This document shows, piece by piece, positions 24,798 to 33,656 of a stretch of DNA of 46,672 nucleotides (its first letter is position 1; every line of letters starts with the position of its first letter). Under the pieces are notes generated by a model, which saw nothing but the letters and a program-made list of their open reading frames with translations, was not told where the DNA came from and did not search any database. This DNA is from Terriglobales bacterium. GTDB taxonomy: Bacteria > Acidobacteriota > Terriglobia > Terriglobales > Acidobacteriaceae. Where the stretch lies: the NCBI GenBank assembly GCA_035457425.1, contig DATIBR010000119.1, forward strand, positions 1-46,672, read 5' to 3'. The position numbers and the translations under genes are program-made.

Positions 24798-25477
24798 ACC
24801 AGGACACTGTACTGATCATCGCCGACGAGGCCGAGTTCCCAAGGAACGTGATGGGCCGGTGGCAGGCCGAGCGCAAGGTGCCGGCTTTCACCCTGGTCGG
24901 CAGCGAGTCATGGAAGGGGGCGCGGCAGGCGTCGTACGACCTGGCGCTGGTCGGCGGGATCCGCAACGGGCGGCTCGCCATGGTGCTCGACTCGCTCGAT
25001 TCGTCTTCGTCTCCGACCATCTACGTGCCGGCGGACGACCAGTCGGCGTCGGCGATGCGCACCAGCCATCCGAAGCTCCTCATCCTGCCGCAGCACGACG
25101 GCTGGCTCGACGCCCTGATCCTGCTCTCCACCGAGGCGCTGCGGCATGCCGAGGCGGCCGCGCGCGCACGCCGGGCGGAAGAGGCTTCCTCGCAGGACCG
25201 CCGCCACGCCACGCTGGGACGCTACATGCTCGAGCAGCGCCACAGCATGAACAACGCGCTGACCTCGGTGCTAGGCAACGCCGAGCTGCTCTTGCTGGAA
25301 CCCGGGGCGTTGAACGCCGAGGTGCGGGAACAGGTCGAGACCATGCACTCGATGGCACTGCGGATGCACGAGATCATGCAGCGGTTCTCGTCGCTGGAGA
25401 GCGAGTTGGCCTTCGCTGAGAAAGAGTCTCAACGTGAGACGAAGGCGCAGTCTCAGCGCGCCGCGACGGGCACGTAG
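24794..25477 (+). CDS. Degenerate receiver plus HisKA-like dimerisation helix, no ATPase domain
   Basis: A 227-residue protein starting at GTG 24794, which overlaps the previous stop. Residues 1-112 follow a receiver pattern (TVLIIADEAEF, SYDLALVGGI, SPTIYVPADD, PKLLILPQHDGW), but the acceptor Asp position appears to be Gly. Residues ~137-205 are a HisKA-type H-box: LEQRHSMNNALTSVLGNAEL with candidate phospho-His H150, then a second helix (VETMHSMALRMHEIMQRF). No HATPase domain follows; the protein ends after a charged tail. This fits a histidine phosphotransferase of the Spo0B/ChpT kind, or a decoy. Its 3' end contains the activator site of chemosensory operon 2. Confidence 0.75.
   Translation: MNQDTVLIIADEAEFPRNVMGRWQAERKVPAFTLVGSESWKGARQASYDLALVGGIRNGRLAMVLDSLDSSSSPTIYVPADDQSASAMRTSHPKLLILPQHDGWLDALILLSTEALRHAEAAARARRAEEASSQDRRHATLGRYMLEQRHSMNNALTSVLGNAELLLLEPGALNAEVREQVETMHSMALRMHEIMQRFSSLESELAFAEKESQRETKAQSQRAATGT
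25426..25455. promoter_or_regulatory. Activator site (UAS): GTCTCAacgTGAGAC plus half-site
   Basis: GTCTCAACGTGAGAC (25426-25440) is a perfect inverted repeat, and a GTCTCA half-site lies at 25450-25455. It lies inside the 3' end of the preceding gene, about 120 bp upstream of the -24 element at 25559. Confidence 0.75.
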
Positions 25478-25558
25478 CCCAGATTGCCCGTTCGTGTAAC
25501 ATCCCTAGAACAAACAACTTAACCAACGAGACAAGAGTTGATTCCGGAGCCATCAAGG

Positions 25559-25574
25559 TGGCTGTGGAATTGCT
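25559..25574 (+). promoter_or_regulatory. Sigma-54 promoter of chemosensory operon 2
   Basis: TGGCTGTGGAATTGCT has GG and GC separated by exactly 10 nt, with TGGC at -24 and TTGCT at -12. It is the best match of the three in the window. The predicted start near 25586 leaves a ~52-nt leader before the cheY ATG at 25638. Confidence 0.85.
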
Positions 25575-25637
25575 TTTGTATTCATCGGATAACTCCGCGG
25601 AGAGGTGCGCCCGCCCGCCGAGTTCCCGGAAAGAACG

Positions 25638-25997
25638 ATGAAGAAGATTCTGATCGTCGACGACTCGCAGGCCGAGATCAAGCTGATGCAGAGTGTGCTG
25701 CAGGCGGCGGGGTATTGGCCGGTGGCCATCAACGACCCGATGAAGGTCGAGCAGACCATCGAGAGCGAGCGGCCGAACCTGATCCTGCTGGACGTGGTGA
25801 TGCCGCAACGCAACGGCTTTCAGGTGTGCCGCGAGCTGAAGGCGAGCGCCCAGTACGGGCGCATCCCGGTCGTGCTGGTGAGCTCGAAGAACACCGACAG
25901 CGACAAGTTCTGGGCGAAGCAGCAGGGCGCCGACGATTACGTGGTGAAGCCGTGGAAGAAGGAAGCGCTGCTCGAGGTAGTGCAGCGCCTGGCGTAG
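25638..25997 (+). CDS. CheY/PilH-like single-domain response regulator
   Basis: A 119-residue receiver: VDDS (7-10), acceptor D52 in LILLDVVMPQRNG, SS switch in VVLVSSKNTDSDK, K in VVKPWKK. The block ...FWAKQQGADDYVVKPW resembles the PilG/PilH/FrzZ-type regulators of twitching systems more than flagellar CheY. GGAAAG precedes the ATG; the frame is open upstream to 25605, but MKKILIVDDS is the natural start. It is the first gene of operon 2. Confidence 0.9.
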   Translation: MKKILIVDDSQAEIKLMQSVLQAAGYWPVAINDPMKVEQTIESERPNLILLDVVMPQRNGFQVCRELKASAQYGRIPVVLVSSKNTDSDKFWAKQQGADDYVVKPWKKEALLEVVQRLA

Positions 25998-26001
25998 CGA
26001 G

Positions 26002-26523
26002 ATGCCGGAAGAGAATCCCCAACTCGAGCCGATGCAGGCGGAAGCAGACGGCGGAGCGATCCCGCCGGAGTTCGCCGAGCAACTGCCGGAGCACCAGTAC
26101 TGCGTGTTCCGCGCGGGACGCGAGCGCTTCTGCCTGTTGGTGCTCGACGTGGACGAAGTGGTGGAGTGGCCGCGGGTGACGCGGGTGCCGCTGGCGCCGC
26201 CGTTCCTGATGGGGGTGTTCAACCTGCGCGGCTCGATCGTGCCGCTGATCGACATCGCGTTCACCGAGGGCCGGCGCGCGGACCTCGCGCCCAAGCACGT
26301 GGTGGTGGCGCGGATGAAGGGCGAGGGCGACCGGGACGACCTGCGGCTGGGCATCGCGGCGGACGAAGTGATCGGCACCTACACCACCACCGACACGCTG
26401 CTGGTGGACGAGGCGCCGCGCGACGTGCCTCACTGCTGCGGCATGTTGCGGCACGAAGATCGTTTGGCGCTGGCTTTGGATCTGAAGCGCGTGACCGAGG
26501 CATTTCCGGTCGGCGTGATCTGA
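26002..26523 (+). CDS. cheW: CheW-domain coupling protein
   Basis: A 173-residue CheW domain with a ~30-residue acidic N-terminal extension. Typical blocks are [43 protein letters not shown] and [14 protein letters not shown]. It starts 4 nt after the cheY stop, with the ribosome binding site inside cheY. It is similar to PilI-type coupling proteins. It links the operon 2 MCP to its CheA. Confidence 0.9.
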   Translation: MPEENPQLEPMQAEADGGAIPPEFAEQLPEHQYCVFRAGRERFCLLVLDVDEVVEWPRVTRVPLAPPFLMGVFNLRGSIVPLIDIAFTEGRRADLAPKHVVVARMKGEGDRDDLRLGIAADEVIGTYTTTDTLLVDEAPRDVPHCCGMLRHEDRLALALDLKRVTEAFPVGVI

Positions 26524-26554
26524 GCACGAAAGTTCTGGGTTCTGGGAGGACGGT

Positions 26555-27979
26555 ATGAAAGGTCGGTTGAGTTCGACCATCTGGATGCTGGTGGCGATGA
26601 ACCTGGCGGGGATGTTCCTGGTCCTGCTGCTCGGGTACTGGGCGGGCGGCTGGGCGAAGGGCTTGCCCTTCCTGGACGCCTTCAGCATCAGCGACGCGGG
26701 CAAGGACCTGCTGGGCGCGTTGCTGGTGATCGCCATCGTCGGGATCGGCAGCGGCATCATGCTGGCGAACAAGGTGCTGACGCCGGTGAAGGAGCTGGTC
26801 GAGGTGTCGGAGAAGCTGGCGGCGGGCGAGTACCGCAGCGCGAAGGCCGACGTGCAGTCGAATGACGACTTCGGGCTGATCGCCGACAACCTGAACCGCT
26901 CGACCGAGCGGGTGTCGAAGGCCGTCTTCAACCAGGAGGCGCAGGAGACGCTGCAGCGCAGCGTGACCGAGTTCCTGACGATCACGAGCCAGATCGCGCG
27001 CGGCGACCTGACGCTGCGCGGCAAGGTGACGAACGACGCGCTCGGCAACGTGGTCGACTCCGTGAACTACATGCTCGACAACTTCGCGAAGGTGCTGGAG
27101 CGGGTGCGCAAGGCCGCCATCGACGTGAGCTCGAGCGCGAACGAGATCCTGCTTTCGGCCGAGGAGATGAGCCACGGCGCGAACCAGCAGGACCAGGAGA
27201 TCACGAACACGTCGTCGGCGGTGGAAGAGCTCACGGTCTCGATGAAGCAGGTGTCGAACAACGCGGAAGCGTCGGCGGAAGCCGCGCGGCGCGCGCTCGA
27301 CGCCGCGGAGCAGGGCAACCGCGCCGTGCGCGACACGCTGGAAGGGATGCAGCGCATCCGCGCGTCGGTGCAGGCGACGGCGAAGAAGATCAAGTCGCTG
27401 GGCGACCGCTCGCTGGAGATCAGCGAGATCATCAACGTGATCAACGACATCACCGAGCAGACGAACCTGCTGGCGCTCAACGCGGCCATCGAGGCGGCGC
27501 GCGCGGGGGAGGCGGGCCGCGGCTTCGCGGTGGTCGCCGACGAGGTCCGCAAGCTGGCCGAGCACTCGCGCAACGCCACCAAGGACATCGCGGCGCTGAT
27601 CAAGGCCATCCAGGCGGAGACGAACGAAGCGGTGGTCGTGATGGAGGAAGGCACCAAGGAAGTGGAAGTGGGGGCGCGGCTGGCGGACCAGGCCGGCAAG
27701 GCGCTGGAAGCCATCTCCTCGGTCGTCCGCCAATCGGCGGAGCTGGTGCAGGAGATCTCGCTCGCGTCGAAGCAGCAGGTGCGCGGCACGGAAGGCGTGG
27801 CGAACGCGATGCAGATCATCTCGAACATCACGCGGCAGACCTCGCAGGGCGCGCGCCAGACGGCGCGCACGGTGGAGAACATGGTGAAGCTCTCCGAGCA
27901 GTTGAACGAGGCGCTGTCGCAGTTCCGCGTCTCGGCGAACGCGGAGCGGGCGGACATGGCCGCCGCCGCGCGCCGGTAG
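26555..27979 (+). CDS. Methyl-accepting protein without periplasmic sensor domain
   Basis: A 474-residue protein. TM1 (~9-30) and TM2 (~52-72) are separated by only ~20 residues, so there is no external sensor domain. A HAMP-like segment ([20 protein letters not shown]) and a second HAMP-like helix follow, then the signalling domain with [20 protein letters not shown] and [15 protein letters not shown]. The pattern [20 protein letters not shown] resembles PilJ/FrzCD-type receptors. It is preceded by GGGAGGA. It probably senses from the membrane or cytoplasm, or through a partner, as in surface-motility systems. Confidence 0.93.
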   Translation: MKGRLSSTIWMLVAMNLAGMFLVLLLGYWAGGWAKGLPFLDAFSISDAGKDLLGALLVIAIVGIGSGIMLANKVLTPVKELVEVSEKLAAGEYRSAKADVQSNDDFGLIADNLNRSTERVSKAVFNQEAQETLQRSVTEFLTITSQIARGDLTLRGKVTNDALGNVVDSVNYMLDNFAKVLERVRKAAIDVSSSANEILLSAEEMSHGANQQDQEITNTSSAVEELTVSMKQVSNNAEASAEAARRALDAAEQGNRAVRDTLEGMQRIRASVQATAKKIKSLGDRSLEISEIINVINDITEQTNLLALNAAIEAARAGEAGRGFAVVADEVRKLAEHSRNATKDIAALIKAIQAETNEAVVVMEEGTKEVEVGARLADQAGKALEAISSVVRQSAELVQEISLASKQQVRGTEGVANAMQIISNITRQTSQGARQTARTVENMVKLSEQLNEALSQFRVSANAERADMAAAARR

Positions 27980-28015
27980 ACAGAGAACGGTCAGCAGGCG
28001 TTTGCAGCGACGCAC

Positions 28016-28903
28016 ATGCTAGAGAAGAACAACCAAGCCGCCACCGTCTCGGACCACGAGTTGTCGGAGATCCGCGCGCTGATCGAGAAGCGCTCGGGCA
28101 TCCTGTTCGACAGCTCGCGCGAGCGCTTCTTTTCGACGCGCGTGCGCGAACACATGACGGCGAAGCGGCTGGCGCACGGGCTCGACCTGATCCGCGCGAT
28201 GAAGTCGTCGAACGTGGAGTACGACTCGCTGCTGGAGCGGCTGCTCACGCAGGAAACCTCGTTCTTCCGCTATCCCGACGTGCATGCCGCGCTCGAGCGC
28301 AAGGTGCTGCCCGAGCTGCACATGAAGAAGTTCTGGGAGAACCCGCGCTCGCTGCGCATCTGGAGCGCGGGCTGCGCCACCGGGGAGGAGCCGTATTCGA
28401 TCGCGATGTCCATCTGCGAGACGCTGGAGTTCGCCGAGGCGTGGAACATCCACATCCTGGCGACCGACATCTCGCGGCAGGCGCTGCAGGCGGCGGAGCG
28501 CGGCGTGTACTCGCGGCGCGAACTGGGGTCGATGGACCGCGCGCTGATCGAGCTGTACTTCTCGAAACTCGGCGACCAGTTCATGGTCAAGCCGAAGATC
28601 CGGAACATGGTGACGTTCGCGCCCATGAACCTCGCGCAAGTCGTCTACATGGGGCGCTTCGACTGCATCTTCTGCATGAACGTCCTGATCTATTTCTCGG
28701 ACGAGCGGCGGGCGCAGCTCATCCAGCGCTTCTACGAGTACCTCGAGCCGGGCGGCTACCTCTTCCTCGGGCACGCGGAATCGATCGCGAAGACGGGCGT
28801 GCAGTTCGAGGCGATCGTGCAGGGTGATTCGCTGTACTACCAGAAGCCGGCGGCGGGCGTGGGCAAGCGCGCGGCCGCGGCGGCCGAACAGGAGTCGGTG
28901 TGA
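28016..28903 (+). CDS. cheR: CheR-type methyltransferase
   Basis: A 295-residue protein with N-terminal helical domain (LLERLLTQETSFFRYPDV) and SAM-binding domain (LRIWSAGCATGEEPYSIAMS, ILATDISRQALQAAERG, FDCIFCMNVLIYFSDERRAQ, GGYLFLGHAESI). Its length and motifs are standard, unlike CheR of operon 1 with its insertion. No strong ribosome binding site precedes the ATG. Its stop overlaps the GTG of the following CheA gene. It methylates the operon 2 MCP. Confidence 0.94.
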   Translation: MLEKNNQAATVSDHELSEIRALIEKRSGILFDSSRERFFSTRVREHMTAKRLAHGLDLIRAMKSSNVEYDSLLERLLTQETSFFRYPDVHAALERKVLPELHMKKFWENPRSLRIWSAGCATGEEPYSIAMSICETLEFAEAWNIHILATDISRQALQAAERGVYSRRELGSMDRALIELYFSKLGDQFMVKPKIRNMVTFAPMNLAQVVYMGRFDCIFCMNVLIYFSDERRAQLIQRFYEYLEPGGYLFLGHAESIAKTGVQFEAIVQGDSLYYQKPAAGVGKRAAAAAEQESV

Positions 28904-31900
28904 GCGGGCCGGAACACGAATTCGTGGAGATCTTCCTGCAGGAAGCGAGCGAGCACCTGCAGTTCCTGCGGGAGTACTCCGGCATCCTGCAGGACCCGTA
29001 CCCGGTCCCTGAGGACCTGGAGCGGCTCTACATCTCGGCGCACACGCTGGCAGGGACGTCCGGCAGCTACGGCTACCCGCTGTTCGCCGAGGTCAGCGGC
29101 AAGCTGGCGCACATCTTCCAGTACGCGATGAACGCGACCATCGGCGCGGAAGCCGCCGGGCCGCTGGTGGAGTTCATCTCGGAAGCGATCGCGGTGCTGG
29201 AAAGCGACCTGCTGATGGTGAGCGCGAACGGCGTGGAGGCGGGCGAGGACATCGCGGCGTTCAAGCAGAAGTACCCGTTCGCGTTCCAGGCGCCGGAGGC
29301 GGTGCGGGAAGAGGCGGCGTACGTGGACGAGGTCGCGAGCGCGATGGAGACCGCGCCGGAAGAGGCCGCGCCGGTCGCCATCACCGAACTGCCGCAGGAC
29401 GGAGAGGTGCACGACGAGATCCTCGAGTTCTTCGTGCCGGAAGCCGAAGAGCACCTGCAAGTGGTGACCGAGTGCCTGCTGGCGCTCGAGGCGAACCCGA
29501 ATCCGGAAGACATCAACCGGCTGTTCCGCGCGATGCACACCATCAAAGGCGCGGCAGCGCAAGTCGGGCTGCTGCGCATCTCGCGCGTGGCGCACCGCGC
29601 CGAGGACCTGGTCGGCCGCCTGCGCGACGGGCAGCTGAAGCCCTCGGCCGAGATCGTGGACCTCTGCCTCGAGTCGGTCGATGTCCTGAAGAAGTTCCTC
29701 TATCGCCAGTGGCCGGACGAGCTGACGATGCAGGCGACGTTCCGGACGCTGATGCTGCGCATCGGGCGGCTTGCGCCGGAAGAAGAGGAAGAGGGCGCGC
29801 CCGCGCCGGCGGTGCAGCCGGTGGAGATCGCGCCGGCGGAGCAGCTGGCGGAGCCGGCGCCCGTTGCCGAGACGCTTCCTGAAGTCGCGGCGCCGATGCA
29901 CATCGAGCCCGCGCGGCGGGAGCTGGCGCCGGCAGCGCCAGCCGCGGAGGCAAAGGACGAGGAAGAGACCGTCCTGCGGCGCGAGCCCGTGGCGATGCCG
30001 CAGTCGAAGTCGGTGCGCATCGCGCTGGAGCGGCTGGACCGCATGATGAACGCGGTCGGCGAACTGGTCATCAACCGCACCCGCATGCTGGGCCGCGTCG
30101 CCGAGCTGGAGAAGCTGGCCGACGTGCTGAATTTCTCGAAGGCACGTATGTCCGACAAGGTGTCGGAGTTCACCGAGAAGCACGAGTTCTCGCAGCTCTC
30201 GACCTTGCAGACGAGGCCGAAGGCGGAGAAGGGGATCACGTTCGAATCGCCGTACCGCGGCGGCTACTCGAGCTACACACACTCCTACGATTCGTCGCTC
30301 GCCGAGTTCAGCGAGCTGGAGATGGACCGCTACGACGACTTCAACATCCTGTCGCGGTCGCTCTCCGAGATCTCCGCTGACATCACCGAGGTGCTGACGC
30401 AGCTCGACGGCTTCGTGCGCCGCGTGGATTCCGACATCGACGAGTTCACCAAGCTGGCGCACCGGCTGCAGGACGAGATCACGCAGGCGCGCATGGTGCC
30501 GATCGGGAACCTGTACACCCGCATCTCCCGCACGGTGCGCGACGCCGCGAAGGCGTCGAACAAGCAGGTGGAGCTGGCGCTCGCCGGCGCCGAGACCGAA
30601 CTCGACAACAACATCATCCAGCAGATCTCCGACCCGCTGGTGCACCTGGTGCGGAACTCGGTGGCGCACGGCATCGAGAAGCACGACGACCGCTACGCGG
30701 CCGGCAAGCCTGACCACGGCAACATCGCGGTGCGGGCCTACCATCGCGGCAACCATATCTACATCGAGGTCGAGGACGACGGGCGCGGCATCGACTACGA
30801 CCGCGTGCGCGCGACCGCGGTCGAAGCCGGACTCGTCAGCCAAGAAGACGCCGAGCGGCTCAGCGAGCGCGACCTGACCGACCTGCTCTTCCACCCGGGC
30901 TTCTCGACGGCGCCGCGCAAGACGGAGCTGGCCGGCCGCGGGGTCGGGCTCGACGTGGTGAAGGCCAACCTAAGCGCGCTCAACGGCGAGATCGAGGTGG
31001 AGACACAGAAGGGCCACGGGACGCGCTTCACCTTGAAGGTCCCGCTGACGCTCATCATCTCGCAGGCGCTGTTCGTGCGCTGCGGCGAGCACACCTTCGC
31101 GCTGCCCCTGGCGTTCGTCGAGGAGATCCGGCGGCTGCGCGCCGACGAGATCGAGGAAGTCGGCGGCAAGCTGCTGACCAAGGTGCGCGACGTGGTGACC
31201 GAGATCGTGCGGCTGGATGCGCAGCTCGGCCTGCCCGAGGTCGAGCCGGTGAACGGCTTCTACCGGCTGGTGCTGGTGAACGTGGCTGCGCGCCAGGTCG
31301 GCATCGTGGTGGAAGAGGTGCTCCGCAAAGACGAGATCGTGATCAAGAACCTGGGCGAGTACCTGCGGAACATGAAGATGTTCCCGGGCGCGACCATCGC
31401 GCCGGACGGCAGCCTGATCCTGCTGGTGGACGTGAACCGGCTGGTCGCGGGCGAGGCGGTGGAGCGGCGCCCGCTGATGGCGTCGCCGGTCGCGGCGCGC
31501 ATCTTCGCGCCGGGCGCGGCCGCGGTCGCCAAGGGAGAGATCCCGGCCGCCGCCATCGACGAGGTGGCGCCGGAAAAAGTGGTGGTACTCGCCGACGATT
31601 CCATCAGCGTACGCAAATTCGTGGGTCGCATGCTCGAGAAGGCAGGCTACCGCGTGAAACTTGCGTCCGATGGACTCGAGGCTCTCGAGATCGTCACCCA
31701 GACTCGCTGCGATCTGGTGGTGACCGATCTCGAGATGCCTCGTACGAACGGATACGAACTGATCGCCCACCTGCGGCAATCGCCGGAGACGCGCCACATC
31801 CCGGTGATGGTGGTCACTTCGCGGGCGGGCGCGAAGCACAAAGATAGGGCGATGCACGAAGGCGCGGCGGCCTTCCTCACCAAGCCGGTGCAGGAAGACC

Positions 31901-31971
31901 AGTTCCTGGCGGAGGTGGCGCAGTTGATCGGCGCGGCCGGTACGCAGGCGAAAGCGGCGGCCACGAGTTAG
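28900..31971 (+). CDS. Hybrid CheA (PilL/ChpA-like): two Hpt domains, kinase core, receiver
   Basis: A 1023-residue kinase. Hpt1 carries H48 (SAHTLAGTSGSYG, slightly degenerate) and Hpt2 carries H213 (MHTIKGAAAQVG). An Ala/Pro/Glu linker (~295-365) is followed by P3 (SVRIALERLDRMMNAVGELV, ~371). A ~60-residue insertion (415-480, Ser/Tyr-rich, YRGGYSSYTHSYDSS) lies within the dimerisation hairpin. P4 has HLVRNSVAHG (582-591), DDGRGID (626-632) and GRGVGLD (679-685). P5 is CheW-like (~722-850). The C-terminal receiver has D943 in LVVTDLEMPRTNG. This layout is like PilL/ChpA and FrzE. The GTG start overlaps the CheR stop. Confidence 0.94.
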   Translation: MSGPEHEFVEIFLQEASEHLQFLREYSGILQDPYPVPEDLERLYISAHTLAGTSGSYGYPLFAEVSGKLAHIFQYAMNATIGAEAAGPLVEFISEAIAVLESDLLMVSANGVEAGEDIAAFKQKYPFAFQAPEAVREEAAYVDEVASAMETAPEEAAPVAITELPQDGEVHDEILEFFVPEAEEHLQVVTECLLALEANPNPEDINRLFRAMHTIKGAAAQVGLLRISRVAHRAEDLVGRLRDGQLKPSAEIVDLCLESVDVLKKFLYRQWPDELTMQATFRTLMLRIGRLAPEEEEEGAPAPAVQPVEIAPAEQLAEPAPVAETLPEVAAPMHIEPARRELAPAAPAAEAKDEEETVLRREPVAMPQSKSVRIALERLDRMMNAVGELVINRTRMLGRVAELEKLADVLNFSKARMSDKVSEFTEKHEFSQLSTLQTRPKAEKGITFESPYRGGYSSYTHSYDSSLAEFSELEMDRYDDFNILSRSLSEISADITEVLTQLDGFVRRVDSDIDEFTKLAHRLQDEITQARMVPIGNLYTRISRTVRDAAKASNKQVELALAGAETELDNNIIQQISDPLVHLVRNSVAHGIEKHDDRYAAGKPDHGNIAVRAYHRGNHIYIEVEDDGRGIDYDRVRATAVEAGLVSQEDAERLSERDLTDLLFHPGFSTAPRKTELAGRGVGLDVVKANLSALNGEIEVETQKGHGTRFTLKVPLTLIISQALFVRCGEHTFALPLAFVEEIRRLRADEIEEVGGKLLTKVRDVVTEIVRLDAQLGLPEVEPVNGFYRLVLVNVAARQVGIVVEEVLRKDEIVIKNLGEYLRNMKMFPGATIAPDGSLILLVDVNRLVAGEAVERRPLMASPVAARIFAPGAAAVAKGEIPAAAIDEVAPEKVVVLADDSISVRKFVGRMLEKAGYRVKLASDGLEALEIVTQTRCDLVVTDLEMPRTNGYELIAHLRQSPETRHIPVMVVTSRAGAKHKDRAMHEGAAAFLTKPVQEDQFLAEVAQLIGAAGTQAKAAATS

Positions 31972-31974
31972 GCG

Positions 31975-33141
31975 ATGGCGTTTGACGGCAAGCGAATCCG
32001 GGTGTTGATCGTGGACGACTCGGCGTTCATGCGCAAGGTGCTGCAGAGCATCGTGAGCGCGGACCCGGCGCTGGAGGTGTGCGGCGAGGCGCGCGACGGC
32101 AAGGACGCAGTCGACAAGGTCGAGCAGCTCATGCCCGACGTGATCACGATGGACATCAACATGCCGCACGTCGACGGCTTGCAGGCGACGGAAGTCATCA
32201 TGTCGAAGAACCCCAAGCCGATCGTGATCGTGAGCTCGGAATCGCGCGACGGCGCCGACATCACGCTCAAGGCGCTGGAACTGGGCGCCATCGACTTCGT
32301 CGCCAAGCCCTCGAGCGGCATCGACCTCGACATGAACACGGTGCGCGAGGAGCTGGTGCGCAAGCTGAAGCTCGCGGCGAAAGTGCGCGTCGTCCGCACG
32401 GCGGTGCGCTCGAAGCTGCAGAGCGAGATCGCGAGCTCGGCGCCGCGCACCGAGCCGGCGCCGAAGCCGATCGCGGTGGCCGCCGCGGCTCCGGCGAGCA
32501 CCCGGCCCGCGCCCTCCGCCGCTCCCAACCTGTCGCGCACCAACGGCAAGTTCCCGGTCGTGGTGCTGGCGGCCTCCACCGGCGGGCCGCAGACGCTGAT
32601 GAACTTCATCCCGCGCTTCCCGGCGGGGTTTGCAGGCGCGGTGATCCTGGTGCAGCACATGCCGGGGAACTTCACCTCGCAGTTCTCCCAGCAGCTGGCG
32701 GAGATCGCCCAGATCAAGGTGAAGGAAGCGGAGCAGGGGGAATTGCTGCAGCCGAGCGTGCTCTACGTCTGCCCGGGCTCGCACCACCTGCGCGTCACGC
32801 AGACGGGGCGCATCACGCTCGACGACGGCCCGCGCATCTCGGGCTACCGCCCGTGCGCGGACGTGACGCTGGAGACGGTGGCGCAGTTCGCCGGGCCGAT
32901 GTCGATCGGCGTGGTGCTGACCGGCATGGGCAATGACGCGGCGCGCGGCGCGACGCTCGTGAAGGACGCGGGCGGCCACGTCATCGCGCAGGACGAAGCG
33001 ACGTCCATCATCTTCGGCATGCCCGCGGAAGCCATCAAGACCGGGGCGGTCGACCAGATCCTCCCGATCGACAACGTGTTCCACGCCATCGAGAAGCGGG
33101 TGCTCTACGTGTTCGGCGCCGCCAAGGTGGGTGCGCTGTGA
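31975..33141 (+). CDS. cheB: CheB-type methylesterase
   Basis: A 388-residue protein: receiver with D60 in VITMDINMPHVDG, an Ala/Pro linker (~150-188), and a catalytic domain with S199 (LAASTGGPQT), H226 (VQHMPGNFT) and D319 (TGMGNDAARG) all present. It starts 3 nt after the CheA stop. It is the second cheB in the window; the two share domain order but differ clearly in sequence, so they are not a recent duplication. Confidence 0.95.
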   Translation: MAFDGKRIRVLIVDDSAFMRKVLQSIVSADPALEVCGEARDGKDAVDKVEQLMPDVITMDINMPHVDGLQATEVIMSKNPKPIVIVSSESRDGADITLKALELGAIDFVAKPSSGIDLDMNTVREELVRKLKLAAKVRVVRTAVRSKLQSEIASSAPRTEPAPKPIAVAAAAPASTRPAPSAAPNLSRTNGKFPVVVLAASTGGPQTLMNFIPRFPAGFAGAVILVQHMPGNFTSQFSQQLAEIAQIKVKEAEQGELLQPSVLYVCPGSHHLRVTQTGRITLDDGPRISGYRPCADVTLETVAQFAGPMSIGVVLTGMGNDAARGATLVKDAGGHVIAQDEATSIIFGMPAEAIKTGAVDQILPIDNVFHAIEKRVLYVFGAAKVGAL

Positions 33142-33656
33142 AGCGCGTGGAGAAGAAGCCGCGCGGCCGGCACGAAGCGGTCATCCTGTTCGCCGTCGGC
33201 AACTACACCTTCGCCATCGCGGCGCAGGCGGTGGAAGAGATTCGCAATACGGATGGATTGAGGCCGCTGCCGGCGGGAGTCGCGACCGCGCGGCTGGCAA
33301 AGTTCAAGCACCTGCTGGAGCGCGACCGGAAGAGGTATTTCGTGGTGGATTCGAACCTGCACTTCCGGCTGTTCCCGTCGAAAGCGACGCGGCTGCTGGT
33401 GCTGCGCGAGTCGGCGGCGGCGGTGTTGGTGGACCACACCGAGCGCATCACCGAGATCACGTCGCTGCACGCGCTGCCGCGCGCGTTCGCGGGCGAGGAG
33501 CGCCAGTGGTACCGCGGCATCGCGATGATCCAGGAGCGCGTGGTGCCGGTCGTCGACCCGGCCGCGTTCATGTCGAAACCGGAGTTCACCGTGCTGCAGG
33601 CGGCCGTGACGGGCGCCGAGGCGGCCGCGAAAGGGAAGGGCGCCGCCACCGCATGA
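33138..33656 (+). CDS. Divergent CheW-like protein
   Basis: A 172-residue protein. AVILFAVGNYTFAIAAQAVEEI matches the first CheW subdomain, and RGIAMIQERVVPVVDPAAFM the later INLRG-type strand, but the glycine motif is replaced. It has a basic N-terminus (MKRVEKKPRGRHE) and an Ala/Lys tail. It could be a FrzB- or ChpC-like accessory coupling protein that links another input to the array. The GTG start overlaps the cheB stop (GTGA). Confidence 0.75.
   Translation: MKRVEKKPRGRHEAVILFAVGNYTFAIAAQAVEEIRNTDGLRPLPAGVATARLAKFKHLLERDRKRYFVVDSNLHFRLFPSKATRLLVLRESAAAVLVDHTERITEITSLHALPRAFAGEERQWYRGIAMIQERVVPVVDPAAFMSKPEFTVLQAAVTGAEAAAKGKGAATA

Noticed and set aside
10091-33141. The two che operons as a recent duplication
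   Set aside because: Gene order, strand, domain content (CheA, MCP, CheW number) and sequence differ too much; they are distinct chemosensory classes.
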